Assembly: GCA_023213395.1 (NCBI GenBank)
Contig: CM041465.1
Location: 116,443,741 to 116,507,740, forward strand
From: Cycas panzhihuaensis
Taxonomy: Eukaryota > Cycadophyta
Direction: 5' to 3'
Length of the DNA stretch: 64,000 nt
The notes beneath the pieces are model-generated. The model ran no database searches, had not been told where the DNA came from, and was given only the letters and a program-made list of their open reading frames with translations. Shown here in pieces: positions 39,390 through 49,738 of the stretch; position 1 is the first letter of the stretch; each line of letters starts with the position of its first letter. Position numbers and translations under genes: made by a program.

Positions 39390-42300
39390 CTAGGAACACC
39401 CCAAGTCCTTACAAACCAGACCCATTATCTCTTTGGGAAAGTCAATATTCCAACTCTCATTCCTTTTGTGTTGGACACCCCAATTAGCTAGGCTGTTAGC
39501 CACCCTATTCGCTTCTCTATATATGTGGATAACCTGGACATCTTCTATCCTACAGAGCATCTCCCTGACGTCCTCAATCATGGCGCAGTGCGTCCAGTCT
39601 GTCTCTACTTCCCCTTTTATGAACTTGATCACATTCAAGGAGTCCCCTTCCACTATTACTTTCAGACCTCTAGCTCTGGTAACCATGTCTACCACTCTAT
39701 GCATGGCTCTCAACTCTACCTCATGATTGGTCTATATACCATAGTACTCAGTGAAGGCCCATAGGACTTTTCCTCTCCCGTCCCTATAAGCGCCTCCTCC
39801 CTCGGCCTCACTTGGGTTTCCTTTTGACGCTCCATTGAAATTTATCTTCAACCAATCTTGCAGAGGTGAGTCCCAACCCCCCTATCTAACCTCCTTCGGC
39901 TTGGGTATAATATCTCCAAATCCCCACCTGGCTAGAATCCTCCTATCTTCATAAGTAATGACATGTTCTTCTTTTGCCCTGAGGTTTTTTTTAGGGATGC
40001 CTCAATAATCCCAAACAAGATAGACTTAGACATTCTCTTATCCTGAAAGATGTGCCTGTTCCTTTCTTTCCATAAGTTCCAAACTAGGGTGGGGAGGGAT
40101 TTTATCCACAGGGACCATAGCGTCCTACCTTTGAAAGGGCATATCCAAGCCACAGCCAGGTCCTTGACTGTCTCAAGGTCGACCTAAGAGACTTCAAATA
40201 AACCCCAAAGCTTAGCCCACACCTCACTTGCATAGGGAAAGTGCAAAAATATATGATCCAAAGACTCTTCATTCTTGAAGCAGAGAACACACCTACTTGC
40301 CAACTGGAATCCCCTCTTCCTAAGATTGTTCAAGGTAAGAATCTTATTCTTGAGACATAGCCACCAAAAAATAGCGATCTTAGGGATAAGCCCTAGCTTC
40401 CACACATTCCCCAATAGCTTATGTTCTACGATGCCTTTATCCCCTAGTAGGGAGAGGTACCTAGATTTAACTGTATATCTCCTTGAGGGGGACCCTAGCC
40501 AAACCAAGGTATCTTCTCTTGGAAATCTAGGAATATATATGCTATCTAGCTCTTTCCTTAGCTCTGCAACGTGTTGTTCGTCCCCCATATCTTGGGAGAC
40601 TTCTTCAAGCTTTTTCCATTTCCTCTCTCCCCCACACATATCCCAGTAGTCCTTAACCTTTTTACCATACCTACTTTAGCACATGGTTTGCAGGGGAGCA
40701 AGCACATGCCATATGTTCAGTTGCCTATTATCATGCCATGAATCCTCCTAGAAATCTATCACTTTGCCATCCCCAAGCTCCACTGGGCCCCAATCATTAA
40801 CATTTTTCTCACTGATACTAAGCTTCTCCATATGGCAGACCCTTGGGACCTGGGTGTATTATCCTTCAGGAATTGCTTACCCCTGAGATATTTATGGGCA
40901 ATAATCTTACACCAGGCCTTCTCCTCCATGACGACAAGGCTCCAACCAAGTTTAACAATTAGAGAACTGTTAAAACTCGATATATCCTTAACATTCAGCC
41001 TCTCGCCCATTTAGGGAGGCGCACTTTATCCCAAGACACTAGATGGACTCTCTCCTTGTCCTCTGACCTAGACCACAGAAACCTCTTTTGGATAGATTAA
41101 AGAGCACCCTTAACCCTCCCAGGACACCTAAATAAAGACATCATGTATGTCAAGGTACTCTGAAGTGAAGAAACCAGAAGTTGTAATTTCCTAGCCTAGC
41201 TCAACAGAGCCCCTTTCCAGCTAGCTAGCTTCCTTTGGACCCTACTGATGGTCGGGTTCCAGAGGTCCTTCTCCATCCTACCTAAAAAAAGGGGCATTCC
41301 CAGATACAAAGTAGGCAGCTCCTTAGGCAACATCTCTAGAATTCTGTAGATAGTTCTCTTCATCCTTTCCATGGTGTTTAGAAAAAAGATGTTGCTTTTC
41401 CCCAAATTTATTTTCTGGTTCATCACTATTTCAAATCTTTCTAGCTGAGCCTTTGTTGCCCTGGCTTCTTTTATCGTGGCCTTCCCTAGGAGGATATTGT
41501 CATCCATAAAATGGCGATGTACAATATTATCTATACCCGTCATGGGCCTGAGTCCCATAATCTTCTTAGAGACCCTAGCTTCCTCCATAAACCTACCTAA
41601 GATCTCAGCCATTATAATGAACAGGTAGGGGGCCAGCGGATCCCCTTGTCTTAGGCCTCTGTAGCCTAAAAAAAAGGCAGAAGAGGATCCATTTATTATC
41701 ACAGAAAATTTGGGCCTTGAAATACAACTCTCGATCCAGGTTCTCTAGTGATTCCCAAACCCAAATGCACTGATACTATCTAACAAACAATCCCACGATA
41801 CCCTATCATAGGCTTTTGAGAGGTCAATCTTGACAACCATCCTGGGATCCTTCCTCTGGGAGATTGAATGGATCATTTCATGAACCATGATGATACCATC
41901 TAGAATTTATCTTCCCTTCACAAACCCATCATGGTTCAGACTTATGATCAAGGGGAGGTATTCTTTGAGTCGGTTAGCCAAGACCTTGGCTAGAATTTTG
42001 TATTTTACATTACATAGGTTGATGGGCCTGAACTCTTCGATCCTCTTAGCATCGCCTTTCTTTAAATTAGAACTAAGAACGTTGCTTGCCATTCACCATG
42101 GATTTTACCATTCACATGAAATTCCTTTACAACTTCTAGAAGGTCGTCCCTTATTATCTCCCAGTATTCCTTAAAAAAGCCTGGAGGAAAACCATCAGGT
42201 CCTGGGGCTTTCTCCCTCTTCATCCCAAAAACGGCTTTCCTCACCTCTTCTTGAGAAAAAGGGGCCTCCAAAGCTCTGTTCATGGCTTCATCTACCTTTC

Positions 42301-43587
42301 TTGGTATAGCCTCAAGAGCCTCCCTTCTGATTGCCTTATTTATACATCTTAGCTCCTTATAGAGTTTTAAGAAGTAATCCACTATGGTATCTTTAATACT
42401 TTCTGGATCAGTAATTTCCTCCCCCTACTTATTTATTAAATCTTTGATATGATTATAGGTTCTGTGTTTAACCATTGTCATATGTAAAAACTTTGTGTTA
42501 AAGTCCCCCTCGGCCAACCACAAGGCCCTAGACTTCTGTTTCCAGAAGATTTCCTCCTTAGCTAGAACATCATCTAGAGCAGACATGAGGCCTCTTTCGT
42601 CCTAGTCTAGATTGAGGGTGCGACCTTGCTCCTATATATTACCTTCCAAGGCTTTTAAATCCTCCAGAATCTGAGCCTTCCTGGCAAAGATATCACCCTA
42701 GGAGTTTTTATTCTAGGCTTTGATTTGACGTTTCACCTAATTTAATTTTTGTGAGAACCTCCACATTGCACATCCAAATACTGGAATCTTCCACCACTCA
42801 GTTATCAATCCGTAGAGATTGGGATCTCTTGTCCACATAAGTTCGAATCGGAAAGGAGAGTTTACCTGATCTCTATTTTCATCGAATCCCAGCACCAATG
42901 GGGTATGATCATATACTGTCATTGGCAGGGCTTCTAACATGATGTTGTTGTGTTGGCTAGCCTAATCATAATTGACTATGACTCTATCCAGCTTAACTTG
43001 GATGTGGTGAGAGCCTAATTTTTTGTTGGACTAAGTGAACTTGTGGCCCTGTAAGGGGATATCCATTAGCCCACCCTTCTGTATAAAGTCCCCCAAGTCT
43101 TCCATGCATTTTGTCCATTCAATTTTCCCCCCTTTCTTCTCTTCAGGCAAGAGGGCCATATTAAAGTCCCCTGCAATAACCCATGGACCGGACGAAGCCT
43201 GCCCCAAAGATGCTTCCTTCCTTCTTACGTAAGGGGAGTGTACACATTGGTAATCAACGATTTGTGGTTGGAGTTCTTGCTTATCATGCAGCTAGATATA
43301 AAATGCTCCTCAATGGTAAAGATCTCGTCTAACTAAGACCTGGGGTTCCACATGGTGGCTAGCCCCCCAGATCCTCTGACTCTATCCAAGGTAATCTAAT
43401 CAGCCCCTTTCCAAATCTTGTTCTTAGCATTCCCTTTGTTTTCAGCTACCAGTTTCGTTTCTTGAATCAGCAAGATGTCCAGTTTCATCCGTCCCCTCAG
43501 ATCTTTGATCATTCTATATTTTGACAAGATCATTCTATATTTTGACAGGGCATTTATATCCCGTATGTTCCAGGAGGCCAGTTTCAT
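39390..43587 (-). pseudogene. LINE ORF2: endonuclease, reverse transcriptase, zinc finger, RNase H
   Basis: Start ATG 43587 (MKLASWNIRD), 25 bases downstream of the ORF1 stop. AP endonuclease: LASWNIRD, LLIQETK, WVIAGDFNMALLPEE (near 43160), YDHTPLVLGF. Reverse transcriptase: REKAPGPDGFPPGFFKEYW (near 42200), FRPINLCNVKYKILAKVLANRL (near 42020), GYRGLRQGDPLAPYLF (near 41645), catalytic FMDD at ~41499-41510 (family FADD). A zf-RVT region (40184-40639) shows WWLCLKNKILTLNNL and CVLCFKNEESLDHIFLHF. RNase H: VEGDSLNVIKFIKGE and REANRVANSLANWG (near 39440-39640). EN carries an in-frame duplication of a 7-residue stretch near 43525-43555. Several stops. Confidence 0.9.
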
Positions 43588-43612
43588 GAATGCAGCCCCC
43601 CTTTTGGGTCCC

Positions 43613-44920
43613 TCATCTCTTGCTTCTAGTCTTGGGCCCCAAGGTTGGGGCCCCATCCTTTAGGGTACGTTGTGTCCCCTGATTAATCTGGATCGCTGCC
43701 TCCCTCTCCTGCATAGTTTTTGCTGATGGTCTACCATGCCTCTTCTTACTGCCAAAATCTGGACCCCTAGCTACTACTGGATCCTCATCCTTGGGCCTAA
43801 GATCTTTGGCCCTCCATACCTTATCCACCTTGTTCTCTATACTGGTACCCCCTTTAGTTGGCCCATGATACATGAGTCCAATTTGGAGCTGGATAGGATT
43901 TAGAGGAGTCCTTGTTTCATCCTCCCCATCTTCGAAGAGGGAATCTTCTTCATCCATATTAAAGCTCGCCCCCCCTTCAGTTTGGGATGTGTTATGCCCT
44001 TCCCCTTGCCCTGACTTTGGAGGCTCTAACTACTATCCCTCATTGTTTTGTGATTCAATAGGCCTTACTGGTTCTAAGGGGCTATCTAGCTCCCCATAAC
44101 CTTCGTCTACCTTGCCCTTCTCTTTAGGAGGATTGGGGCAGCTTGGCTTTGGGATCCCAGGGCAGCTAAAGGGGAAATGTCCCAAGTATTTACATTTTAA
44201 ACACTTCACATTTTCCATCTCATACACCAATCTTTACTCTTTTCTCCAGTCGCATCCATTTATAGTCACCTGATCAGGGAGATGTTTGTATGTTCTGGCC
44301 AAGGTATAGAACCTGGCATTTACTAATCTGCTCCTATTCTTTGTCGCAGAGTATACTACTAGAAGGGGCCTAATGATCTTTGATATTCCTTTTAAAACAT
44401 CAATGTCCCATGCTTGGAGGGGGAGGCCTGGGAGTTGAACCCATAAGGGGATTTGTTTTATAGACCCCTCCGCCGGATCAAAGTCCAGATGCCATTTCTC
44501 CAACAAAAACACCTTCCTCCCCATCATCCAAGGGGATTTAAGGAGAATATTAACCATATCCTCATGGCAGGCAAACTTGGAAAGGACTTAACCCTTGGGA
44601 GTGCAATGACCTCAACTTGGCCTTTCAACTTCCATCTATCATTAACCCATTTCCTAATGGGATCAACTCCTGGCTTGGGGCCTGAGAAATGCCTAACAAG
44701 GCTATTTTCCCAATAATTTTCTAGCTTATCTGATAGCTTCTTAGGAACTAAGATTTTAAACTTATCATTTTCTATAATAGGATTTATCTCAAATGTTTCA
44801 GTTTTAGGGTTTCTTAAAGCTTCTAGATATGAATTTCTGTTAAGAAAATGGGTCTGGTGAGTCTGAACTGTCTAAGATTGGAATGTTTCCTTCATAGGTT
44901 CCACCATAATTTAAAAATAT
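43613..44920 (-). pseudogene. LINE ORF1: DUF4283 and CCHC zinc-knuckle protein
   Basis: The RNA-binding, gag-like protein of plant L1 elements. After the N-terminal part (RHFSGPKPG, VNDRWKLKGQVEVIALP; 44580-44700), one lost base shifts the frame near 44575. The DUF4283 region continues with ACHEDMVNILLKSPWMMG and IPLWVQLPGLPLQAWD (44440-44400), and a CCHC knuckle CLKCKYLGHFPFSC follows near 44165-44205. A Pro/Glu-rich and then basic tail (ending KTRSKR, stop at 43613-43615) closes the protein. Stops at 44234 and 44033 interrupt it. The precise start was not fixed. Confidence 0.82.
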
Positions 44921-45277
44921 TCATTTGAGGTAATAGATCTCACCAGTATGGATGCTTCTGGATCTCCCAACCTGCACCTTTCCAAGCCAGATGTTTGACC
45001 TCAACTTGCTTCTCTACAGAACTTTGGTCTAGTTCCTTCTCTGGGATCATAAAGTCCCCCGCATACCTGACTCTTATCATCCAAATCATCTTCTCTATTC
45101 GCTTGTTCTAGAACTTTAAGAAGAATTCAACACCGTATAAATCTAGGGGCCATTGGCTCTAAGGCAGAGAGCCCTGCCAATTCTCCAATGGTTCAGGCCA
45201 TTGCTTGTAACAACGATTCTCTACACTAGCCACTGAGTGGCGTTAGATGCCATAAAGAGCCACTTAAAGTTCCTTAT

Positions 45278-46320
45278 GACTTTACTTTTTAGAGAAAGTT
45301 TTCTTCCCTCGCCCCCCCCTAAATTTCACTTTTTTAATAAGTTATGTAGATTAAATTTTTTATATTTTTTCATTAGACAACTGAGTTTTCAATTTGTCTA
45401 AACTAACAGGAGCCTCTTCCTTCTCTTGGTATCAAAGCAAGGTTCCTTTATAGAGAGGTAGGTATGACCTATGCTAATGAATGTCCTATTTGATCCTAGA
45501 AATTTTTGCTTACCTAATATGTTCTCCTTTACCATGATATACTTATGAATTTCTTCTCTACAAAAGAAATTTGCTAGAGCATTGAGTTTCCGTGTAAAGT
45601 TTGTTATATTTTCCATTGATTTTTTAATCTTTGTATTATGGTTTTCTTTTTCGGGCACTAAATGTACTCCAAGGAGATTTTTTTTATCTAAGAAATTGTT
45701 TGATCAAATCCATGGAGGCCATAATTTCTACCAAAAGTGTGGTGTATTTCAAGCATTCAATTTTTAGTACCACTAGTTCTTCAAAGTTTATTTCCTTTAG
45801 CATCTCCTTCGTTGTCCTTTCAAATTTTCTTTATAATTCCTTAATATTTTTCCTCATATATTGTGGCTTAGAAGAGAATCCTTTGAATACAACATCATTT
45901 GGAATATCTTTCTTAATGTAAGGATGCTTATAGATATCGTTAAAGAAGAAGCCTACATAGTAGAGTTTCACTAGGCTAGTTAAGCTAAGGAGAATTACTA
46001 GCATTCCCAATACTAGTTAAAGCCCACACACTAACTAAAGATTTTGCATCTTCAAAAACTAAATAGTCTTTATACTTCCTTCTTTATATCTCAAGCTCAA
46101 TCCTAGAAAGAGGGTTGATTTAATAAAATCCTCTAAGTTCTCCTTTCAAATGCTATTTATAGAGTAATCTATTAATGGAGTTTATTGAAGCATATGATTT
46201 TGGTCTTCATACAGCATGAACATTTCTAGTAAAGAGGGAAGGATTTGAGCTCATAACTCAATAGTGATATTGACAAAGCATTCATAGTTGGGCGAATTTA
46301 ATACTACCCTATCCATGGGC
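45278..46320 (-). other. Unclassified element sequence, possibly gag-like with coiled coil (minus)
   Basis: Minus-strand readings include MRKNIKEL plus a Lys/Glu-rich helical stretch (near 45870-45800) and an 86-codon open frame (45398-45658: KSMENITNFTRKLNALANFF, then KENILGKQKFLGSNRTFISI). The pattern of a coiled coil followed by ILGKQK resembles the C-terminal part of some plant copia gag proteins, but I cannot name a family. The stretch is the insertion target of both the LINE (left) and Copia C (right). Confidence 0.35.
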
Positions 46321-46325
46321 GAGTC

Positions 46326-46637
46326 TGAAAGAGGTTAATATATCAAGGTCATTTGTGTAGATTAATTATGTGACCTTAGGATATATTATTAGCATTAGTC
46401 TCTTAATGAAATGTACTTTACGTGCATTTAGATGTAATTTCAGGTTCATGTCATTAGGCAAGAAGATCCTAACCCTAATGCTCACCCTCAATAATAAAAA
46501 GAGAAATCTCAAGGAGGGAGTCATTATTCATTCTCACCTCCAAGCTTGCTCTCATATCTTATTTCATCTTCTTTTTCATTCTCCATTGCCATTGTGTGCA
46601 TGTGAGTGATTTATCTCCTAGATCCATCCTCCCTTCA
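46326..46637 (+). repeat. Copia C 5' LTR
   Basis: Starts TGAAAGAGG, ends CCTTCA two bases before the primer site. An AATAAT-rich stretch near 46490 may carry the poly-A signal. Confidence 0.93.
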
Positions 46638-47040
46638 TGTGGTATCAGAGCTAGAAGGGGATCTATTCACTCCATTCCACTTGCATTAAGTCATTTTGCA
46701 TCTCCTTCACCTTTAATGTGAAGTATTGAGAATGCATTCCTTTTTTTTAACATTTTGAGAGTATAAGTTATAAGTATTTTACATGTTGCTACTTTGTACA
46801 TGTGTGCAGAAATTCATAGATGAAGAATACAGGATTTTGAAGTCGTTCAGCTGCCAGAATAGTCCCGGGAGCATTAAAGGCCTAACTTTTCATAAAAATT
46901 TAACCATCTCAGAATTTGATGAAATTTTGTATGCAAAGTCACCTTCACTAGAGGATCATTTTTTTCTTCTAGAGAAACTTCAGATTCAACCTGTAACAAT
47001 AAGTTTTAGCTATGACAAGAAGGGTAAATTTTGTGGATCA
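46638..47040 (+). other. Copia C leader, single-copy part with primer site
   Basis: Primer-binding site at 46640-46651. An 88-codon frame (46783-47049) reads through the region and contains ISEFDEILYAKSPSLEDHFF. I do not recognise it; it ends at the junction with the repeated unit. It may be a small leader ORF or chance. Confidence 0.5.
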
Positions 47041-49731
47041 ATGATTTAAAGCACTTTTCCTATTAAAATCCTTCCATTATATGTTGAATATCTAAAAATT
47101 TTATTAAGGGATCTAGTACATTTATGTCTTAAGATAATTTTAAGATAACTCTCATAAAATTTCATCCACCTGTTAGTGAGATCTATGCAGTTTTCTCATA
47201 ATTACTAATTTTGCCTACTGAACCCCACAAAGGAACTTGTAAGGGCATTTAGAAAAAAATTTTGGTAGATTTTGTAGATAGTGCAGAAGGGAAAGTTAAT
47301 GTACATGTCAGAACGTAACTTTTGACATATTGAAGTCCAAATTCTAAGACAGTCGATCTGGAATGCTTTTTGCTTTGGTGCTTTTTCGGGCATAAACGTT
47401 TTTGTGGATTTTCTAAAATCTGACTTCACAAATCTATCAAAAATGACATTCTGAACACTTTTTCCTTCTGTCATAAATTCAGATTTCATCATTGAGGCCT
47501 TCATATTTGTAATTTCTAAAAATTATCCATTTATCATTATTTGTAAATTTTGTAAAAAAATCACAAAATAGGGCAAATTAGCATGCATATAGATTTAGAA
47601 AAATCATCATTTTAGCGGCAAGTTGATCTACTTTTTAGCCCATTATGGATTTTTGTATTAAAACTTCTAAAATCATATTTGGAAACATTGTACTAAAGCA
47701 AGGGAAACCTTAGATCAGAAGCAACATCAATTCCCCTGCTAAATCTAGCGTGCTTTTCTATTTACACACATAGCATAAAGCATCACAAAACTAGTAACAA
47801 CAATAAAGCATCACAAAGCAGCAACAACAACAAAGCATCATAAAAGCAACAACAACAACAAAGTAAGTATATTTGGCAAGTTTCTATTTCAGTTTTCAGT
47901 TATACAGAAACATCTTACACTATTCCTAAAAGGAATCTCATCCGTACGATTTATCTGCTTGATTCTTGACTTATGCGCATACTTGCCTTAGTTGAAATAG
48001 ACCAAGGTTGGCTGAAGTCCAAACCCTAAGGGAGGTGTGAGTTTCATAGTAGGTCTGGTCTTAACCGGAATAGTGGTAGAGGGGCAGGTTAGTTATACCT
48101 ACAGCCTCCAATCAGGGATAATCCTGATAACCACCCAGGAAAACTGAAAACCTTAATGCAAGATTAAAATTAAGCCGGTCCAATATCTATCATAGCCGTG
48201 GCATATGCAGTATTATTTGACTCTTCGGAGGAGGTATAAAGCTGCTCATTGGTGAACTCGGTGAGGACTGGGAGTACCTGGGCTCTACTATGACTTGGAT
48301 TTCATCACCAAACGCAGGTGCGGGTATCGCGGGTGAAGGCCCTAATCGTATACTAGAAGACTTTGGCATCGAAACATCACCTACATTTATACATAAGTGA
48401 GAGGCTAGTGGCATAACACATCACCACTCTTTGCCATCTCTACATTAGGCCTCATTCTTGCATCATTACTTATATTCATTTTTAGTTAATCATTACTTGC
48501 TTCTCATCATAATAATCATTTCTACATCCTTGCTGCGCTAGGTGTATTAGCCATACGTGTCAGTGGCACATACTTCTATCATCTCTTCTACTTCTTCTTC
48601 ATCACCATGTCATCTTAATTTAAGCAAAATGTTAACTGCATATTGAAAGGCAAAGAAAATTAGGATATATGGTACACTGGAATTAAAAATGCTACAAAGT
48701 ATGAAGGCCTTTGGAGAGCCCACTTGCAGCCTACACCCACCACACTAGCAACGACTACAACATCTGCTTTGAGTGGATCTGCCCCAATAGCTCCTACAGA
48801 TGTTGCAGCTAAACTACAATGGGAGATAGATGATGAAAAGATTCATGCAGGAATTTTGTTGGTCATTGATCATTCCTTGCATAACTTGATAAACGAAGAA
48901 GAACATGATACATCCTGGAAGGTCCTAGAAGTTCTTAGAAAGAACTTTGATACAAAGTCAGATTAAGAATTTGTTCATCTTATTTTGGAAATGAACAAAT
49001 TAAAAATGCGTAAGGGACAAGCTCATGAGACAATAAATCTCCTTCGACCAATCAAACAGGCAATTGACAAAGACTTTAAGACCCAATGCATCACTTGAGC
49101 ATTTTTGATTCAGTCATGTTTACATGTCCCTGATTATAAAAACTTGCTTGGAAGTCTTTAATCTAGAGGAACATTGAAGACACTCAACTTCGAAGAACTT
49201 GCCGAGAAGTTCATAGAATTTAACAAGACCTTTGATACAAACTTTGTAGCCTCTGATTCTCTTCCAGATGTAGTCTTTGAGGTAGAAGAAGAAGTTTGCT
49301 ACACAAAAAATCAAGGTCCCTCTCGTGGCAGAGGAAATAACAGAGCAAGAGGAAGAGGAAGAAATATGGAAAATCGTCTATAAGGTCAATCAAACCCTCA
49401 ATCACAACCTCGATAGTTTCAAGGCTAAGGGCCACCTCAACAAAGATCAAGATAGTGAGGTCAAACTAGTACTTCTTCAGGGACTGGTGATCAAACTATT
49501 ATGTATGATCGATGTAACCGTAAAGGACAATTAGAAAAAGATTGTAGAACTTCCACTTATAAGTTGGCCAAGTTCCAACCAAAACATGGAGCTCATAATG
49601 TTGAAGAAACTTGTGAAGAATCTTTTAGTAGTGCAGGTTTGGTACAAGTACATATTCAAAGAATTGAGGGATCTTCAACATCAAATGCCATTGACCAACC
49701 AAAGAGATACTTTGAAGCTCGGTGTGGATAT
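47041..49731 (+). repeat. Copia C tandem unit U1 (leader plus gag)
   Basis: 2691 bp. Begins ATGATTTAAAGCACTTTTCC, as do U2 and U3. It contains ~1.5 kb of leader with AAAGCATCA and CAA repeats (47772-47862), a GTAAGT donor-like site at 47863 and a gag copy. Confidence 0.93.
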
Positions 49732-49738
49732 ATGATTT
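48607..49738 (+). pseudogene. Copia C gag, copy 1
   Basis: ATG 48607 follows a pyrimidine-rich stretch and opens MSS, stop, FKQNVNCILKGKEN, then IKNATKYEGLWRAHL. Further readable parts are LQWEIDDEKIHAGILLVID, NEEEHDTSWKVLEVLRKNFD, LEMNKLKMRKGQAHETINL, then a basic GRGNNRARGRGRN stretch and a degenerate zinc knuckle MYDRCNRKGQLEKDCR (first Cys and His lost) near 49501-49548. Stops near 48617, 48659, 48963, 49096, 49158 and 49381 recur in copies 2 and 3. It ends at the repeat junction without reaching pol. Confidence 0.82.

Larger units (their letters stand above)
39238..45263 (-). mobile_element. Full-length L1-type LINE with RNase H
   Basis: A 6.0-kb minus-strand non-LTR retrotransposon bounded by a perfect 14-bp TSD. 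Its 3' end (left side) is a short A-rich tail of AATA repeats (39238-39255) preceded by a ~100-bp 3' UTR. It is much richer in G and C than the surrounding elements. Both ORFs are represented from end to end, so it is not 5'-truncated as most LINE copies are. Stops and a few frameshifts make it inactive. Confidence 0.92.

Noticed and set aside
39433-39764. Plus-strand open frames over the LINE
   Set aside because: Shadows of the minus-strand RNase H and other ORF2 domains in a GC-richer element.
45427-45442. Primer-site-like TGGTATCAAAGCAAGG
   Set aside because: No LTR end precedes it and it coincides with a minus-strand coding-like reading (CFDTKRRK); probably chance.
47772-47862. Regularly spaced AAAGCATCA units resembling a CRISPR-like array
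   Set aside because: Units and spacers are too short and irregular, and the context is a plant retrotransposon leader.
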